From Pseudonocardia kunmingensis (GTDB lineage Bacteria > Actinomycetota > Actinomycetes > Mycobacteriales > Pseudonocardiaceae), in contig NZ_VFPA01000001.1 in NCBI RefSeq assembly GCF_006716445.1, positions 3,038,001 to 3,102,000 of the forward strand: DNA of 64,000 nt, read 5' to 3'. This document shows positions 9,536-24,351 of this stretch, piece after piece. The translations under genes were made by a program, and so were the position numbers. The stretch's first letter is position 1. Every line of letters begins with the position of its first letter. The notes beneath the pieces are model-generated. The model was not told the origin of the DNA. It did no database searches and saw only the letters and a program-made list of their open reading frames with translations.

Positions 9536-10705
9536 TCAGCGGCGCTTGCGCGGGCGGCGCGCCGGCGGGCGGGTGCCGCCTCCGCTGCGAGCGCTCCGCG
9601 TGGTGGCGCTCTTGCCGCCGCTCACCCCGCTGGTGGCGCCGCTGCCGGCGTTCGCCTCGTCCGTCGCGCTGCCGTTCGCGCTGCCGTTCGCAGCGCCGTT
9701 CGCGCTGCCGTTCACCGCCTCGTCCGCCCCGGGAGCGGCGGCCTCACCGTCCGTGGTCTGCTTCGCGGCGCCCTGCTTGCGCGTCACCGGCTTGGCACCG
9801 GGGCGCTTCGCGGGCTTCTCGTCGGCATCCACGGCCTCGGGGCGGACCGGCTTCTGACCCGGACGGGGGGCGCGGGCCTGGCGCGTGACGGCGGCCTGCT
9901 CGCGCTTGGCGCTCTCCTCGGCGTCGATGCGCTTGTAGACGACGTACTGCTGGCCGAGCGTCCACAGGTTGTTGGAGACCCAGTACAGGAGCACGGCGAG
10001 CGGCAGGAAGGGCGCGCCCACGACCACACCGATCGGGAACACGTACAGCATCAACCGGTTCATGATCGCGGTCTGCGGGTTCTCGGCCTGCGCCGCCGTC
10101 TGGCGGGCGACCGAGTGCCGGGCGGTGATGTGCGTGAAGATGCCCGCGGCGATCATCAGCGGGATCATCACGATCAGCATCGACGCGACCGAGGTGCCGG
10201 CGGCGTTGAGGAACTCCTCGCCCTGCAGCACCCAGTTGCCGAGCTTCGCCCCGAACAGGTCGGAGCGGTTGAACGACTCGACCTCCTCCTGCCCGAAGAA
10301 GTAGTTCTCGGTGCGCGGCAGCCCGTCCTTCGTGAGCGGGCCGAACTCGCGCAGCACGTGGAACAGGCCGATGAACACCGGCACCTGCACCAGGACCGGG
10401 AGGCAGCCGCCGAGCGGGTTGACGCCGTGCTCCTTCTGGAGCCGCTGCATCTCCTCGGCCTGCTTCTGCCGGTCGTTCGCGTACTTCTTGCGGAGCTTGG
10501 CGATCTCCGGCTGGAACTCCTGCATCCGGCGCATCGAGCGCACCTGGTGCACGAACGGCTTGTACAGGATTGCCCGCAGCGTGAAGACCAGGAACATCAC
10601 CGACAGCGCCCAGGCGATGCCGTTGTCCGGCCCGAGGAGGAAGCCGAACGCCTTGTGCCAGACCCAGAGGATGAACGAGACCGGGTAGTAGATGAAGTTC
10701 AGCAC
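9536..10705 (-). CDS. yidC: Membrane protein insertase YidC/Oxa1
   Basis: 389 residues from a GTG lying inside the end of yidD (7 bp overlap). Conserved sequence starts right at [16 protein letters not shown], so the 38 codons of open frame upstream are not used. YidC inserts and folds inner-membrane proteins with or without SecYEG. Membrane segments are visible near residues 5-20, 30-50, 105-125 ([19 protein letters not shown]), 165-190 and 205-235. The cytoplasmic C-terminus, roughly the last 140 residues, is low complexity with repeated NGSANG-like units and a strongly basic tail ([11 protein letters not shown]), probably ribosome-facing. Confidence 0.95.
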   Translation of the reverse strand: MLNFIYYPVSFILWVWHKAFGFLLGPDNGIAWALSVMFLVFTLRAILYKPFVHQVRSMRRMQEFQPEIAKLRKKYANDRQKQAEEMQRLQKEHGVNPLGGCLPVLVQVPVFIGLFHVLREFGPLTKDGLPRTENYFFGQEEVESFNRSDLFGAKLGNWVLQGEEFLNAAGTSVASMLIVMIPLMIAAGIFTHITARHSVARQTAAQAENPQTAIMNRLMLYVFPIGVVVGAPFLPLAVLLYWVSNNLWTLGQQYVVYKRIDAEESAKREQAAVTRQARAPRPGQKPVRPEAVDADEKPAKRPGAKPVTRKQGAAKQTTDGEAAAPGADEAVNGSANGAANGSANGSATDEANAGSGATSGVSGGKSATTRSARSGGGTRPPARRPRKRR

Positions 10706-10983
10706 GGGGCTTGCTCCTCGAAGTGGTTCCGGGGCGAGCGCGGACGGCGCGGCGGCACCGGGTCGATACCGCCAGGGTGCCACGGCGCGCAGCGCGCCAG
10801 CCGCCGGACGGTGAGCCACGAACCGCGCAGCAGCCCGTGCACCTGCAGGGACTCGATGGCGTACGCGCTGCAGGTGGGGTAGAAGCGGCAGGTCGGAGGC
10901 AGCGCGGGCGACACCCAGCGCTGGTAACCGCGCAGGAGCGCGATCGGGATCCGCGCGAGCGGGGAGCGCCGCACGTCAGCCAC
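10699..10983 (-). CDS. yidD: Membrane protein insertion efficiency factor YidD
   Basis: 94 residues from GTG. Matches the YidD family throughout: [13 protein letters not shown], then the cysteine-containing [15 protein letters not shown], then [19 protein letters not shown]. YidD is a small membrane-associated helper of YidC-dependent insertion. It overlaps rnpA upstream by 8 bp and yidC downstream by 7 bp, so translation of rnpA-yidD-yidC is coupled. The C-terminal 20 residues are a basic Pro/Arg tail. Confidence 0.94.
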   Translation of the reverse strand: MADVRRSPLARIPIALLRGYQRWVSPALPPTCRFYPTCSAYAIESLQVHGLLRGSWLTVRRLARCAPWHPGGIDPVPPRRPRSPRNHFEEQAPC

Positions 10984-11335
10984 GCCGTGCTCCGGACGCC
11001 TTGCGCAGCGCGCTGCCCAGGCCCGCGTCCAGGTCCTCGGCCAGCTCGGCCGAGGAGGCGGAGGACGCAGCGGGCAGCGCGCGTACCACGAGTCGCGCCC
11101 CGGCGGGCAAGGTGTTCAGCCGCGGGGCCAGCAGGTGGCGCAGCCGGCGGCTGACCCGGTGCCGGACGACGGAACCGCCGACCGCCTTGCTCACCACCAG
11201 CCCGGCCCGCGGCGCGGTGGGCTCGACGCGGCACTCGAGGTGGACGACGAGCCGAGGCCGGCCGCTGCGGCGTCCTCGCCGGAGCACGGACGCGAACTCG
11301 TCCCGGTGCGTGAGCCGGGACCCGGCCGGCAACAC
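10976..11335 (-). CDS. rnpA: Ribonuclease P protein component
   Basis: 119 residues from a GTG giving [20 protein letters not shown], the conserved beginning of RnpA. Longer in-frame starts would overlap rpmH and lack homology. The central [23 protein letters not shown] contains the RNR-type RNA-binding helix of the family (here as [11 protein letters not shown]). It assists the catalytic RNase P RNA in cutting 5' leaders from pre-tRNA. It starts 13 bp after the rpmH stop, the usual rpmH-rnpA pair. Confidence 0.94.
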   Translation of the reverse strand: MLPAGSRLTHRDEFASVLRRGRRSGRPRLVVHLECRVEPTAPRAGLVVSKAVGGSVVRHRVSRRLRHLLAPRLNTLPAGARLVVRALPAASSASSAELAEDLDAGLGSALRKASGARRG

Positions 11336-11348
11336 CGGAACGGCCGGA

Positions 11349-11492
11349 TCAGGCGGAGAGCCGCTGGCGGCCCTTGCCACGGCGGGCGGCGACGATGGCG
11401 CGGCCCGCACGGGTGCGCATCCGCAGCCGGAAGCCGTGCGTACGGGCCCGGCGGCGGTTGTTGGGCTGGAAGGTGCGCTTGCCCTTGCTCAC
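11349..11492 (-). CDS. rpmH: 50S ribosomal protein L34
   Basis: 47 residues from GTG: begins [16 protein letters not shown] and contains [16 protein letters not shown] and a basic end [11 protein letters not shown], matching L34 over the full length. L34 is a small rRNA-binding protein of the large ribosomal subunit. First gene of the minus-strand rpmH-rnpA-yidD-yidC-jag-rsmG-parA-parB series, divergent from dnaA. Confidence 0.97.
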   Translation of the reverse strand: MSKGKRTFQPNNRRRARTHGFRLRMRTRAGRAIVAARRGKGRQRLSA

Positions 11493-11955
11493 GGTCGGCT
11501 CTCCTGGTCGACGGCGATGCGGGGCAGGCCGTCGCTGATCATGATTCGCTGGTTCGGACGGTGGTGCTGGTGGTGCTTCGGCGCCCGTACGCCGACCGCG
11601 CGCCGCCCTCGGGGCAGCACTCGGCCCACGTCAAGCACGGGCACGGTTGGTTTCCAGGGTACGCAAGCCGCCGAGAGGGGGTCAAACCAGGTCCGCGCGC
11701 GACGCGGCCGCCGATCATCCCGATGCCCGATTGCGGGGCGACGCCGGGTTGTGGCAGGACCCCGTCGTTGTTAGCGTGCCTCCTCCACAGTTCGATCCGG
11801 GGGGATCGACGGACCAGCCGGCTGCACCGGGCCCGCGCGCGTCGACGCTGCGTGTCCGCGTACCGTCTTGCGCACAGGTGTGGACAAGTCTGGGGATGAT
11901 CGGCCCGTCCGGGTCCGGTCCGTGCAGGACGACGACCGGAGGGGAGCGCAGACCG
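11493..11955. promoter_or_regulatory. rpmH/dnaA divergent intergenic region with DnaA box
   Basis: 463 bp without a gene. Holds the divergent promoters of rpmH and dnaA (no -10/-35 pair is certain enough to name). A perfect DnaA box, TGTGGACAA, lies at 11879-11887, about 70 bp before the dnaA start, fitting autoregulation of dnaA as known in other bacteria. The dnaA Shine-Dalgarno GGAGGGGAG is at about 11938-11946. Confidence 0.7.
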
Positions 11956-13563
11956 GTGGCCGACCAGCCAGGAGACCTGGGTCAGGTCTGGAACCGCGTC
12001 ATCGCCGACCTCTCGGGCGCGTCGGCCGCCACGGGCGCCCAGTCGCTCTCCCCGCAGCAGCGCGCCTTCCTGCGGCTCACCCGGCCCCTCGGTCTGATCG
12101 ACGGCACCGCACTGCTGGCGGCGCCCAGCGAGTTCGCCAAGGACGCCATCGAGCGGATCCTCCGGCGCCCGATCAGCGACGCCCTCGGCCGGCACCTGGG
12201 TGTCACCGTCAACCTCGCCGTCGTCGTCGACGCCTCCGCGGCGTCCGGTGGCACCGAGGTGCCCGACCCCCCGGGCGCGACGCCGCGGGCCGGTGCGGGT
12301 CCCGGTCCTCGCGCGGTCGCCGACGAGGAGCCCGCGCCCCTGCAGGCCGAGGCGGGCGCCGACGGCCACCCCACCGCGGACGGCGCGGCGCTGCCGAGCA
12401 CGGGGCCGCTCACGACCGTCACCGACACCGCGGGGCCGCACACGAACGGCGGCGGCTCCGGCCGCGGGCCCGAGGTGTGGCCCACCTACTCCGGGCCACC
12501 GGCCGGCGAGCAGGTCACGCCGCGCTCGCAGACGAGGCTGAACGAGAAGTACCTCTTCGACACCTTCGTCATCGGCGCGTCCAACCGCTTCAGCCACGCC
12601 GCGGCCGTCGCGGTGGCCGAGGCGCCGGCGCGCGCGTACAACCCGCTCTTCATCTGGGGCGACTCCGGGCTGGGCAAGACCCACCTGCTGCACGCCGTCG
12701 GGCACTACGCGCAGCGGCTGTTCCCCGGCATGCGCGTGCGGTACGTCTCCACCGAGGAGTTCACGAACGACTTCATCAACTCGCTGCGCGACGACCGCAA
12801 GGTGGCGTTCCAGCGCCGCTACCGCGACGTCGACGTGCTGCTGGTGGACGACATCCAGTTCCTGGAGGGCAAGGAAGGCACCCAGGAGGAGTTCTTCCAC
12901 ACCTTCAACACCCTCCACAACGCCAACAAGCAGATCGTCGTCTCCTCCGACCGGCCCCCGAAGCGCCTCGAGACCCTCGAGGACCGGATGCGCACGCGGT
13001 TCGAGTGGGGCCTCATCACCGACATCCAGCCGCCCGAGCTGGAGACCCGCATCGCGATCCTGCGGAAGAAGGCGGCGCAGGACCGGCTCGCCGTCCCCGG
13101 CGACGTGCTGGAGTTCATCGCCGAGCGCATCGAGCGCAACATCCGCGAGCTCGAGGGCGCGCTCATCCGCGTCACGGCGTTCGCGTCGCTGAACCGGCAG
13201 CCGGTCGACACGCAGCTCGCCGAGATCGTGCTGCGCGACCTCATCCCCGACTCCGCGGCGTCCGAGATCACAGCGCCGACGATCATGGCCGTCACGGCCG
13301 AGTTCTTCGGCGTCACCATGGACGAGCTGTGCGGGCCGGGGAAGTCCAAGGCGCACGCCCAGCCCCGGCAGATCGCCATGTACCTGTGCCGCGAGCTCAC
13401 CGACCTCTCGCTGCCGCGCATCGGGCAGACCTTCGGCGGCCGCGACCACACCACCGTCATGCACGCGGACAAGAAGATCCGCAACGAGATCGCCCAGCGC
13501 CGCAAGACCTTCGAGCAGGTCCAGGAGCTGACGGCGCGGATCAAGCAGCGCGCGCGCCACTGA
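11956..13563 (+). CDS. dnaA: Chromosomal replication initiator DnaA
   Basis: 535 residues from a GTG preceded by GGAGGGGAG; the frame is open further upstream but homology begins at [14 protein letters not shown]. Domain I (about 1-95) is the oligomerisation/helicase-loading part. Domain II is a long Gly/Pro/Ala linker to about 180. Domain III is the AAA+ core with Walker [10 protein letters not shown] at about 236-244 and Walker [10 protein letters not shown] at about 295. Domain IV at the C-terminus has the DnaA-box signature [15 protein letters not shown]. It melts oriC and loads the helicase. The first gene of the plus-strand origin operon. Confidence 0.98.
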   Translation: MADQPGDLGQVWNRVIADLSGASAATGAQSLSPQQRAFLRLTRPLGLIDGTALLAAPSEFAKDAIERILRRPISDALGRHLGVTVNLAVVVDASAASGGTEVPDPPGATPRAGAGPGPRAVADEEPAPLQAEAGADGHPTADGAALPSTGPLTTVTDTAGPHTNGGGSGRGPEVWPTYSGPPAGEQVTPRSQTRLNEKYLFDTFVIGASNRFSHAAAVAVAEAPARAYNPLFIWGDSGLGKTHLLHAVGHYAQRLFPGMRVRYVSTEEFTNDFINSLRDDRKVAFQRRYRDVDVLLVDDIQFLEGKEGTQEEFFHTFNTLHNANKQIVVSSDRPPKRLETLEDRMRTRFEWGLITDIQPPELETRIAILRKKAAQDRLAVPGDVLEFIAERIERNIRELEGALIRVTAFASLNRQPVDTQLAEIVLRDLIPDSAASEITAPTIMAVTAEFFGVTMDELCGPGKSKAHAQPRQIAMYLCRELTDLSLPRIGQTFGGRDHTTVMHADKKIRNEIAQRRKTFEQVQELTARIKQRARH

Positions 13564-13579
13564 CCCTCGTGATCCGCAT

Positions 13580-13628
13580 GACGAACGGCACTCTCGTCGG
13601 CTAGGTACCGACGAGAGTGCCGTTCGTC
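13580..13628. terminator. 49 bp perfect palindromic repeat after dnaA
   Basis: A 21 bp perfect stem (13580-13600 with 13608-13628) around the 7-base loop CTAGGTA, 16 bp after the dnaA stop codon. No T-tract follows. The same element recurs at 38032-38080 with one change. Position suggests a terminator or a REP-like dispersed element. Confidence 0.75.
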
Positions 13629-14308
13629 GGGTGAAGCGCCACGGACTCCCGCCCGCGCTTACCGGCCGCACGCCGATCGCTCCGCGTGCACGGTCGGCGT
13701 CGTGCCGTCACCACAACCGGTCACCGCCCGCTGTCACCCGTGTGCGGGTAGAGAGCTCTGTGGGTTGCCGGAGGGCGCTTCGGAGCCCGGATTCCGGTCG
13801 CCCTCCGTCCCCACCCGACCACTCTTCACCCACATCTGGGGACAACTCTGTGGATGGGCGCCACGCGGCCGGTGGACGGATCGTGTGCAATCCGTGGACA
13901 ACCGGTGTTCAACGCGGGGACAGGTCGGCGTGATCGCGCTCCATCCACGGGGACGACGATCCCCCCACCGCGGCGCCCACCGGCCGGTCCACACCCCGAC
14001 ACGGCGGCTGACCTGCCGCGACAGCATCCATCCACACTGCGCACAGGCCCTGTTTCTACTGCTGGAGTTCTCTCTAGAGATCTCAAAGAAGAAAGAAGGG
14101 GGGTGGATGGTTCTCGACCGTGGCTCCCGGATCGGGTACCCCCTGGCCGGGATGACACCCGCGGTCGCGAGGCTCTACGGTGGTGCCCCCGGCCCGGGTC
14201 GTCCCGGCGCAGCCAGCACGGCGGCCGGGAGCACGCACCATCACGACACCGCCGGCCACGGAGCCGGCGGTCCAGCCGTCCCCACCGTCAGCGCGAGAGG
14301 TCCCCGCC
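13629..14308. other. oriC: oriC: dnaA-dnaN intergenic region
   Basis: 680 bp with no supported gene, in the canonical oriC position. DnaA-box-like 9-mers are seen at 13837-13845 (TGGGGACAA), 13849-13857 (TGTGGATGG), 13893-13901 (CGTGGACAA), 13985-13993 (CGGTCCACA) and 14028-14036 (CCATCCACA), with further weaker GGTGGACGG-type matches. Boxes on both strands differ from TTGTCCACA at one to three bases, as is usual in GC-rich actinobacteria. A purine-rich, comparatively AT-rich stretch with the palindrome TCTCTAGAGA (14071-14080) ends near 14102 and may be the unwinding or dnaN promoter region. Confidence 0.82.
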
Positions 14309-15469
14309 ATGAAGTTCCGGGTCGAACGCGACGTCCTGGCCGACGCGGCCGCCTGGGTGGCCCGCAGCCTCCCGGCCCGGCCGCCGGTCCCGGTCCTGGG
14401 CGGTGTCCTCATCGAGGCCACCAGCGGTCCGGACGGCGACCGGCTCACGGTCTCCGGTTTCGACTACGAGACCTCGGCCCGCGTCGAGCTCGACGCCACG
14501 ATCGGCGACCCGGGCCGCGTCCTGGTGTCGGGGCGGTTGCTCGCCGACATCACGCGCGCGCTCCCGTCGAAGCCGGTCGACCTCGTCGTGGACGGCGCCC
14601 GCGCCACGATCAACTGCGGCAACAGCCGGTTCAGCCTGCCGACGATGCCGGTCGAGGACTACCCGCAGCTGCCGTCGATGCCGCAGCTCGCCGGCACGGT
14701 GGCGGCCGGGGAGCTCGCCGCGGCCGTCGCGCAGGTCGCCGTCGCCGCCGGCCGGGACGACACCCTGCCGATGCTCACCGGCATCCGGCTCGAGATCGAG
14801 GGTGAGCGCCTCACGCTCGCGGCCACCGACCGCTTCCGGCTCGCGGTGCGCGAGCTGGACTGGACCCCCGAGGACACCGCGCAGTCCAGCGCCGTGCTGA
14901 TCCCGGCGCGCACGCTCGCCGAGGTGGCCAAGACGCTCGCCGGCGCGGGCACCGTCGAGATCGCGCTGTCCGCGGGCGACGGGATGCTCGGCATCACCGG
15001 GGGCGGCCGCCGCGCCACCACCCGGTTGCTCGACGCGGAGTTCCCGCGCTTCCGCCAGCTGATCCCGGCCGAGCACACGAGCGCGGCCGTCGTCGAGGTC
15101 GCCCCGCTCGTGGAGGCCATCAAGCGCGTCGCGCTCGTCACCGACCGGGTCGCCCAGGTGCGGCTGGAGTTCGCGGCGGACGGGCTGCGCCTCGCCGCGG
15201 GCGGCGACGACGTCGGCAGCGCCGAGGAGGAGCTGCCCTGCGAGCTCGACGGCGCACCGCTGATGATCGCGTTCAACCCCGGCTACCTGCTCGACGGCCT
15301 CGGCGCGTTGCACACCGACCGCGCCCAGCTGACGTTCACCACCCCGAACCGTCCCGCGTTGGTGCGACCAGTGCCGGCCCCGCCTGCGGAGGACGACGCC
15401 ACGGAGGAGACTGCGGAACCGGTGCCGGGTTACCTGCACCTGCTGATGCCCGTCCGACTGCCCGGCTAG
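14309..15469 (+). CDS. dnaN: DNA polymerase III sliding clamp (beta subunit)
   Basis: 386 residues, starting at the ATG of [20 protein letters not shown], where family homology begins. Three similar clamp domains follow (about 1-125, 126-250, 251-386). The ring-forming beta clamp tethers polymerase III to DNA. The C-terminal ends [13 protein letters not shown] matches the conserved MPVR(L/I) hydrophobic partner-binding pocket region. An acidic insertion ([11 protein letters not shown]) precedes it, as in mycobacterial DnaN. It follows oriC and is cotranscribed with gnd and recF judging by spacing. Confidence 0.97.
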   Translation: MKFRVERDVLADAAAWVARSLPARPPVPVLGGVLIEATSGPDGDRLTVSGFDYETSARVELDATIGDPGRVLVSGRLLADITRALPSKPVDLVVDGARATINCGNSRFSLPTMPVEDYPQLPSMPQLAGTVAAGELAAAVAQVAVAAGRDDTLPMLTGIRLEIEGERLTLAATDRFRLAVRELDWTPEDTAQSSAVLIPARTLAEVAKTLAGAGTVEIALSAGDGMLGITGGGRRATTRLLDAEFPRFRQLIPAEHTSAAVVEVAPLVEAIKRVALVTDRVAQVRLEFAADGLRLAAGGDDVGSAEEELPCELDGAPLMIAFNPGYLLDGLGALHTDRAQLTFTTPNRPALVRPVPAPPAEDDATEETAEPVPGYLHLLMPVRLPG

Positions 15470-15532
15470 GCGGCCGCGCACGGGCCCAGTGCCAGCTCCC
15501 CGTCGACCGACACGACTCCAGGAGAGACAACC

Positions 15533-16480
15533 GTGCAACTGGGACTCATCGGGCTGGGCCGGATGGGCGGCAACATGCGGGACCGGTTGCGGTCCGCGGG
15601 CCACGAGGTCGTCGGGTACGACCCGCGCCCCGACGTGAGCGACGTCGAGTCGCTGGCCGCCCTCGCGAAGGCGCTCACCGCGCCGCGCGTGGTGTGGGTG
15701 ATGGTCCCGTCCGGGGAGCCGACCCGCAGCACCGTGCGCGAGCTCGCCGACGTGCTCGAGGCGGGCGACCTCGTCATCGACGGGGGCAACTCGCGCTACA
15801 CCGACGACGGTCCGAACGCCGCGCTGCTCGACGAGAAGGGGATCGGCTACCTGGACGTCGGGGTCTCGGGTGGCGTCTGGGGCAAGGCCAACGGCTACGG
15901 CCTCATGGCGGGCGGCGCCGCCGAGCACATCGAGCGCGCCATGCCGGTCTTCGACGCACTGCGACCGGAGGGGCCGCGCGAGGAGGGTTTCGTGCACGCC
16001 GGTCCGGTGGGCGCCGGGCACTTCTCGAAGATGGTCCACAACGGCATCGAGTACGGCCTGATGCAGGCCTACGCGGAGGGCTTCGAGCTGCTGTCCGCCG
16101 CCGAGCTGATCACCGACGTGCCGGGTGTGCTGCAGGCGTGGTCGCGGGGCACGGTGGTGCGGTCGTGGCTGCTGGACCTGCTGGTCGTGGCATTGAAGGA
16201 GGATGCGGGGCTCGCGGCGCTCGACGACTACGTCGAGGACTCCGGCGAGGGCCGCTGGACGATCGAGGAGGCCATCCAGCACGCCGTGCCGCTGCCGGTG
16301 ATCTCGGCCGCGCTGTTCGCCCGGTTCGCCTCGCGCCAGGACAGCTCGCCCGCGATGCGGGCCGTGGCGGCGCTGCGCCAGCAGTTCGGCGGCCACGCGG
16401 TGCGCTCCGCCGCCGGCCCGGCCGGCACGCCCGGTGAGCATGCCGGCCCGACCTCGGGCACCGGCACCACCCAGAATTAG
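15533..16480 (+). CDS. gnd: 6-phosphogluconate dehydrogenase, short decarboxylating form
   Basis: 315 residues from GTG with GGAGAG upstream. N-terminal Rossmann domain GLGRMGGNM (residues 7-15), then DGGNSRYTDD, GVSGGVWGKANGYGLMAGG and the catalytic-lysine segment HFSKMVHNGIEYGLMQ. It oxidises and decarboxylates 6-phosphogluconate to ribulose 5-phosphate in the pentose phosphate pathway. The roughly 300-residue form lacks the long C-terminal domain of the E. coli enzyme and often prefers NAD. Between dnaN and recF, its usual place in actinobacteria. The last 25 residues are a Gly/Pro/Thr tail. Confidence 0.94.
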   Translation: MQLGLIGLGRMGGNMRDRLRSAGHEVVGYDPRPDVSDVESLAALAKALTAPRVVWVMVPSGEPTRSTVRELADVLEAGDLVIDGGNSRYTDDGPNAALLDEKGIGYLDVGVSGGVWGKANGYGLMAGGAAEHIERAMPVFDALRPEGPREEGFVHAGPVGAGHFSKMVHNGIEYGLMQAYAEGFELLSAAELITDVPGVLQAWSRGTVVRSWLLDLLVVALKEDAGLAALDDYVEDSGEGRWTIEEAIQHAVPLPVISAALFARFASRQDSSPAMRAVAALRQQFGGHAVRSAAGPAGTPGEHAGPTSGTGTTQN

Positions 16481-16483
16481 TCC

Positions 16484-17614
16484 GTGCACCTGCGCCGCCT
16501 CGCCGTCACCGACTTCCGCTCCTGGGAGGACGCCGAGCTCGACCTGGAGCCCGGTGTCACCGTCCTCGTCGGCCCGAACGGCGTGGGCAAGACCAACCTG
16601 GTGGAGGCGGCCGGGTACCTGGCCACGCTCGGCTCGCACCGCGTCGCCACGGATGCGCCGCTGGTCCGGCGCGGTGCGGAGCGGGCCGTCGTCCGCGGCG
16701 TCGTGGTGCACCACGGTCGCGAGCTCGCCGTCGAGCTCGAGATCGCGGCCGGCCGCGCCAACCGCGCGCGGGTGAACCGCGCGCCGGCAAAGCCGCGCGA
16801 CGTGCTGGGGATCCTGCGCACGGTCCTGTTCGCACCGGAGGACCTCGCGCTCGTCCGCGGGGATCCGGGCGAGCGCCGCCGGTTCCTCGACGACCTGCTG
16901 GTGACGCGCTTCCCGCGCTTCGCCGCCGTCCGCTCCGACTACGACCGGGTGCTGCGGCAGCGCTCGGCCCTGCTCAAGACCGCACGCGGCGGCGGCGACC
17001 TGCGCACCCTCGACGTCTGGGACGGCCACCTCGCCCGCCACGGCGCCGCGCTCCTCGCGGGGCGGCTCGAGCTCGTCGCCGGCATCGCGCCGCTCGCGGT
17101 GGAGGCGTTCACCGAGGTCGCCCCGACCTCCGACGCGATCGCGCTCGGCTACCGCTCGAGCCTCGAGGGCGAGTTGCCATCACCGGCCGCAGAGCTGGAG
17201 CCCCTCCTGCTGGAGGCGCTCGCGCGGGTGCGCCGCCAGGAGGTGGAGCGCGGGGTGTGCCTCGTCGGCCCGCACCGCGACGACCTCGAGCTTCAGCTGG
17301 GGGAGGGGCCCGCGAAGGGGTACGCGAGCCACGGGGAGTCCTGGGCGATCGCGCTCGCCCTGCGGCTGGCGTCCTACCGGCTGCTGTGCGCGGACGATGT
17401 CGAACCGGTCCTGGTGCTCGACGACGTCTTCGCCGAGCTGGACGCGCGCCGGCGCAGCGCGCTCGCCGAGGTGGCGCGCCGTGCCGAGCAGGTGTTGATC
17501 ACCGCGGCGGTTCCGGAGGACGTTCCCGAGGGTCTCGCCGGGGTCCGGTTCGCGGTGAGTGGGGGGAATGTCGAGCGGCTGGCGCAAGAGGCCACGTCAG
17601 GAGGCCGGCTGTGA
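16484..17614 (+). CDS. recF: DNA replication and repair protein RecF
   Basis: 376 residues from a GTG located 3 bp after the gnd stop codon, so probably coupled. Walker [10 protein letters not shown] at residues 30-38; SMC-like signature [16 protein letters not shown]; Walker [14 protein letters not shown]. RecF with RecO and RecR loads RecA at single-strand gaps. Full length for the family. The C-terminus carries a short tail ending in GGRL. A cluster of DnaA boxes lies immediately downstream. Confidence 0.97.
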   Translation: MHLRRLAVTDFRSWEDAELDLEPGVTVLVGPNGVGKTNLVEAAGYLATLGSHRVATDAPLVRRGAERAVVRGVVVHHGRELAVELEIAAGRANRARVNRAPAKPRDVLGILRTVLFAPEDLALVRGDPGERRRFLDDLLVTRFPRFAAVRSDYDRVLRQRSALLKTARGGGDLRTLDVWDGHLARHGAALLAGRLELVAGIAPLAVEAFTEVAPTSDAIALGYRSSLEGELPSPAAELEPLLLEALARVRRQEVERGVCLVGPHRDDLELQLGEGPAKGYASHGESWAIALALRLASYRLLCADDVEPVLVLDDVFAELDARRRSALAEVARRAEQVLITAAVPEDVPEGLAGVRFAVSGGNVERLAQEATSGGRL

Positions 17615-17625
17615 TCTCGGCCACC

Positions 17626-17655
17626 TGGGGACAAAGGTGTGGATACTGTGGATAA
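17626..17655. promoter_or_regulatory. Cluster of three DnaA boxes after recF
   Basis: TGGGGACAA (17626-17634), TGTGGATAC (17638-17646) and TGTGGATAA (17647-17655, the reverse complement of the high-affinity TTATCCACA box) are packed in 30 bp. They overlap the beginning of the DUF721 gene and could control it and gyrB, or titrate DnaA. Confidence 0.6.
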
Positions 17656-18289
17656 CTCCGGTCGTCCTGGTGATGACGAGCAAAAACGACCGTCCGCCGC
17701 GCCCGGAAAGCCGTCCGGCGCACCCGATTCGGGCCCGCCTGTCCCCAACCCTGGGGATGGATCGGGGATGACCGCTGATCGCGGACGGGGTTCGGATCTC
17801 GCCCGCGAGGCGCTGCGGGCGGCCCGCGAGGCGTCGGCGGAACGGGCGGCGAAACGGACCGCGGAGATGCAGGGGCGCAAGCCGGTGAAGGCGCGCGGCC
17901 GGCGCAGGCGCTGGTCGGGTCCCGGCCCGGACGACCGGGACCCGCAGCCGTTCGGCCGCCTGGTGTCCCGGGTCGCGCTCGACCGCGGGTGGTCGCCCCG
18001 CCTCACCGACGCCACCGTCCTGGGCCGCTGGCACCAGCTCGTGGGTGCCGACATCGCCGACCACTGCACCCCGCTGTCGCTGCGCGACGGCGAGCTCGTG
18101 CTGCAGGCCGAGTCGACGGCGTGGGCCACGCAGCTGCGCACGTTGCAGCGCCAGCTGCTGGGCCGGCTCGCCGGCGCCGTCGGGCGTGACGTGGTGCGCC
18201 GGATCCGCGTGGTCGGCCCCTCCGGGCCCAGCTGGCGGCACGGTCCGCGGCACGTGCGTGGCCGCGGGCCCCGGGACACGTACGGCTGA
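17639..18289 (+). CDS. DUF721 family protein (DciA-like)
   Basis: 216 residues from the GTG at 17639. The start is uncertain: GTG at 17648 and ATG at 17768 ([16 protein letters not shown]) are alternatives, and the first two overlap DnaA boxes. The homologous part begins at [18 protein letters not shown], then [27 protein letters not shown] and [23 protein letters not shown], ending [15 protein letters not shown], which is the strongly conserved end of the recF-gyrB intervening gene of mycobacteria (Rv0004 type). DUF721 includes DciA, a loader or partner of the replicative helicase DnaB in bacteria lacking DnaC, which fits its place between recF and gyrB. Confidence 0.85.
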   Translation: MDTVDNSGRPGDDEQKRPSAAPGKPSGAPDSGPPVPNPGDGSGMTADRGRGSDLAREALRAAREASAERAAKRTAEMQGRKPVKARGRRRRWSGPGPDDRDPQPFGRLVSRVALDRGWSPRLTDATVLGRWHQLVGADIADHCTPLSLRDGELVLQAESTAWATQLRTLQRQLLGRLAGAVGRDVVRRIRVVGPSGPSWRHGPRHVRGRGPRDTYG

Positions 18290-18443
18290 TGCGCGCGCGC
18301 CCTGCGCCGAATCAGGGCGACGTGATGCGGCCGCAGCCCGTTCGTCCCCCCGTGGCGGCCTCGCGGACCCGTCCTGGTTCCCGATCGGCTGCCTGCGGCG
18401 ATCCTGGGGGTGTCCTAGCCGCGTTTCTGCGAGGGCGCCCCGG

Positions 18444-18449
18444 TATGAT
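18444..18449 (+). promoter_or_regulatory. Possible -10 element for gyrB
   Basis: TATGAT, a good actinobacterial -10 match, about 110 bp before the gyrB start in the 269 bp DUF721-gyrB gap. No clear -35 is seen at the right distance, so this is tentative. Confidence 0.25.
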
Positions 18450-18498
18450 GGAGCTGTGTTCCCGGGCGCTCCCCGATCGCCCGGTCGAGAGGCTCTGA

Positions 18499-20538
<2,040 letters not shown>

Positions 20539-20577
20539 TCCCCGGCCGCGTCAGAACCGCACGAGCAGAGAAGGACC

Positions 20578-23079
<2,502 letters not shown>

Positions 23080-23128
23080 CCGCGCGAGCCGCCCCACCCC
23101 ACGAGGCCCCCGAGGAGACATTCACCTC

Positions 23129-24166
23129 GTGAACGACACGACGAGCACACCCGACGAGCCGGACGGCCGCGGGCGCGTGGCCACCGGTGAGCAGGCTGCG
23201 ATCCCGCAACAGCAGGCCGCAGGCGCGCAGGGCGCGGCAGCGGACGTCGCCCCGGCGACGAACGGGTCGGCACCGGCGCGCGCCGACGGCAACGCCGAAC
23301 CGGCGGCGGCCGCGCAGGCGGCCGACCCGGCGCCGGACCGGGGTGCCGGTCCGGCCGGGGGGAGCGCCGCGGTCGATCCGGCGGCGGCGACCGCCTCCGA
23401 CCCCACCGGGTCGGAGGCGCCGACGGCGCAGCTCCGGCTGCCCTCGATGGGCTCCGCGGGCGCGGCGGCGGCGGACGCCGCCCCCGCACCGGAGGCCGCC
23501 TCCGCCCGTCCCTCACCCGCACCGCGCGCGCCCGAGCCCGAACCGGCTCCGGGGCCGGTTCCCGGACCGGGTCCGGAGGCGGCGGCCCCGCCGCCGTGGC
23601 ACCGGATGCCGGGACGGGACACCGCGGAGCAACCGACGCAGCAGGTGGCCCCGGAGGCGCCGGCGAGCGGCGGCGGGCTGCTCGACGAGGGCCCCACCGC
23701 ATTCCTCGAGCCGCCGTCGCGTCAGGAGGACACCACCCGCACGGACGGCGGCTCGGCGGCGGAGAGCGGGAGCTGGTCGTCCGTACGGTCGGTGCGCAAC
23801 CGGCCGCCGCGGCAGGCCACGTTGCAGCTCAAGCGGTTCGACCCGTGGTCGGCGCTGAAGCTGGGGCTCGTGCTCGCCGTCGTGCTGTTCTTCATCTGGC
23901 TGGTGGCCGTCGGGGTGCTCTACGGCGCGCTCGACGGCATGGGCGTCTGGGATCGGCTCAACGGCACCTACGCCGACCTGGTCTCCGGTGACACCCCGAC
24001 CGGGAGCCCGCTGATCAGCGCGGGCCGCGTGTTCGGCTTCGCGGCGGTGATCGGCGCGATCAACAGCCTGCTGTTCGCCGTGGCGGTCACGGTCGGCGCG
24101 TTCGTCTACAACGTGTCCGCCGACCTCGTCGGCGGCATCGAGGTCACCCTCTCCGAGCGGGACTGA
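23129..24166 (+). CDS. DUF3566 membrane protein with long disordered N-terminus
   Basis: 345 residues from GTG following CCGAGGAGAC. Residues 1-about 230 are low-complexity Ala/Pro/Gly/Glu sequence. The last 115 residues are the DUF3566 domain: QLKRFDPWSALKLGLVLAVVLFFIWLVAVGVLYGAL is the first membrane segment, LNGTYADLVSG lies outside, and a second segment (VFGFAAVIGAINSLLFAVAVT) ends in NVSADLVGGIEVTLSERD. It sits behind gyrA like Rv0007 of Mycobacterium tuberculosis. Function is not established; the position suggests an envelope role in growing cells. Confidence 0.88.
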   Translation: MNDTTSTPDEPDGRGRVATGEQAAIPQQQAAGAQGAAADVAPATNGSAPARADGNAEPAAAAQAADPAPDRGAGPAGGSAAVDPAAATASDPTGSEAPTAQLRLPSMGSAGAAAADAAPAPEAASARPSPAPRAPEPEPAPGPVPGPGPEAAAPPPWHRMPGRDTAEQPTQQVAPEAPASGGGLLDEGPTAFLEPPSRQEDTTRTDGGSAAESGSWSSVRSVRNRPPRQATLQLKRFDPWSALKLGLVLAVVLFFIWLVAVGVLYGALDGMGVWDRLNGTYADLVSGDTPTGSPLISAGRVFGFAAVIGAINSLLFAVAVTVGAFVYNVSADLVGGIEVTLSERD

Positions 24167-24228
24167 CGCGAGGGGGGATCCGGTTGGAAGCGGTCGGAGG
24201 CGCTGGGGTAGCCTCGTCTCCGCCGCAG

Positions 24229-24302
24229 GGGCCCATAGCTCAGTTGGTTAGAGCGCGTCGCTGATAACGACGAGGTCGCTGGTTCAAATCCAGCTGGGCC
24301 CA
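24229..24302 (+). tRNA. tRNA-Ile (GAT)
   Basis: 74 nt. Acceptor GGGCCCA pairs with TGGGCCC; D-arm GCTCAGTTGGTTAGAGC; anticodon stem CGTCG/CGACG with loop CTGATAA (anticodon GAT); T-arm GCTGGTTCAAATCCAGC. Discriminator A; CCA is not encoded. Confidence 0.97.
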
Positions 24303-24351
24303 CTCTCCGAGCTCCACCCATCCCTCCGGGACAGGCAGGACGTGATCTGAC

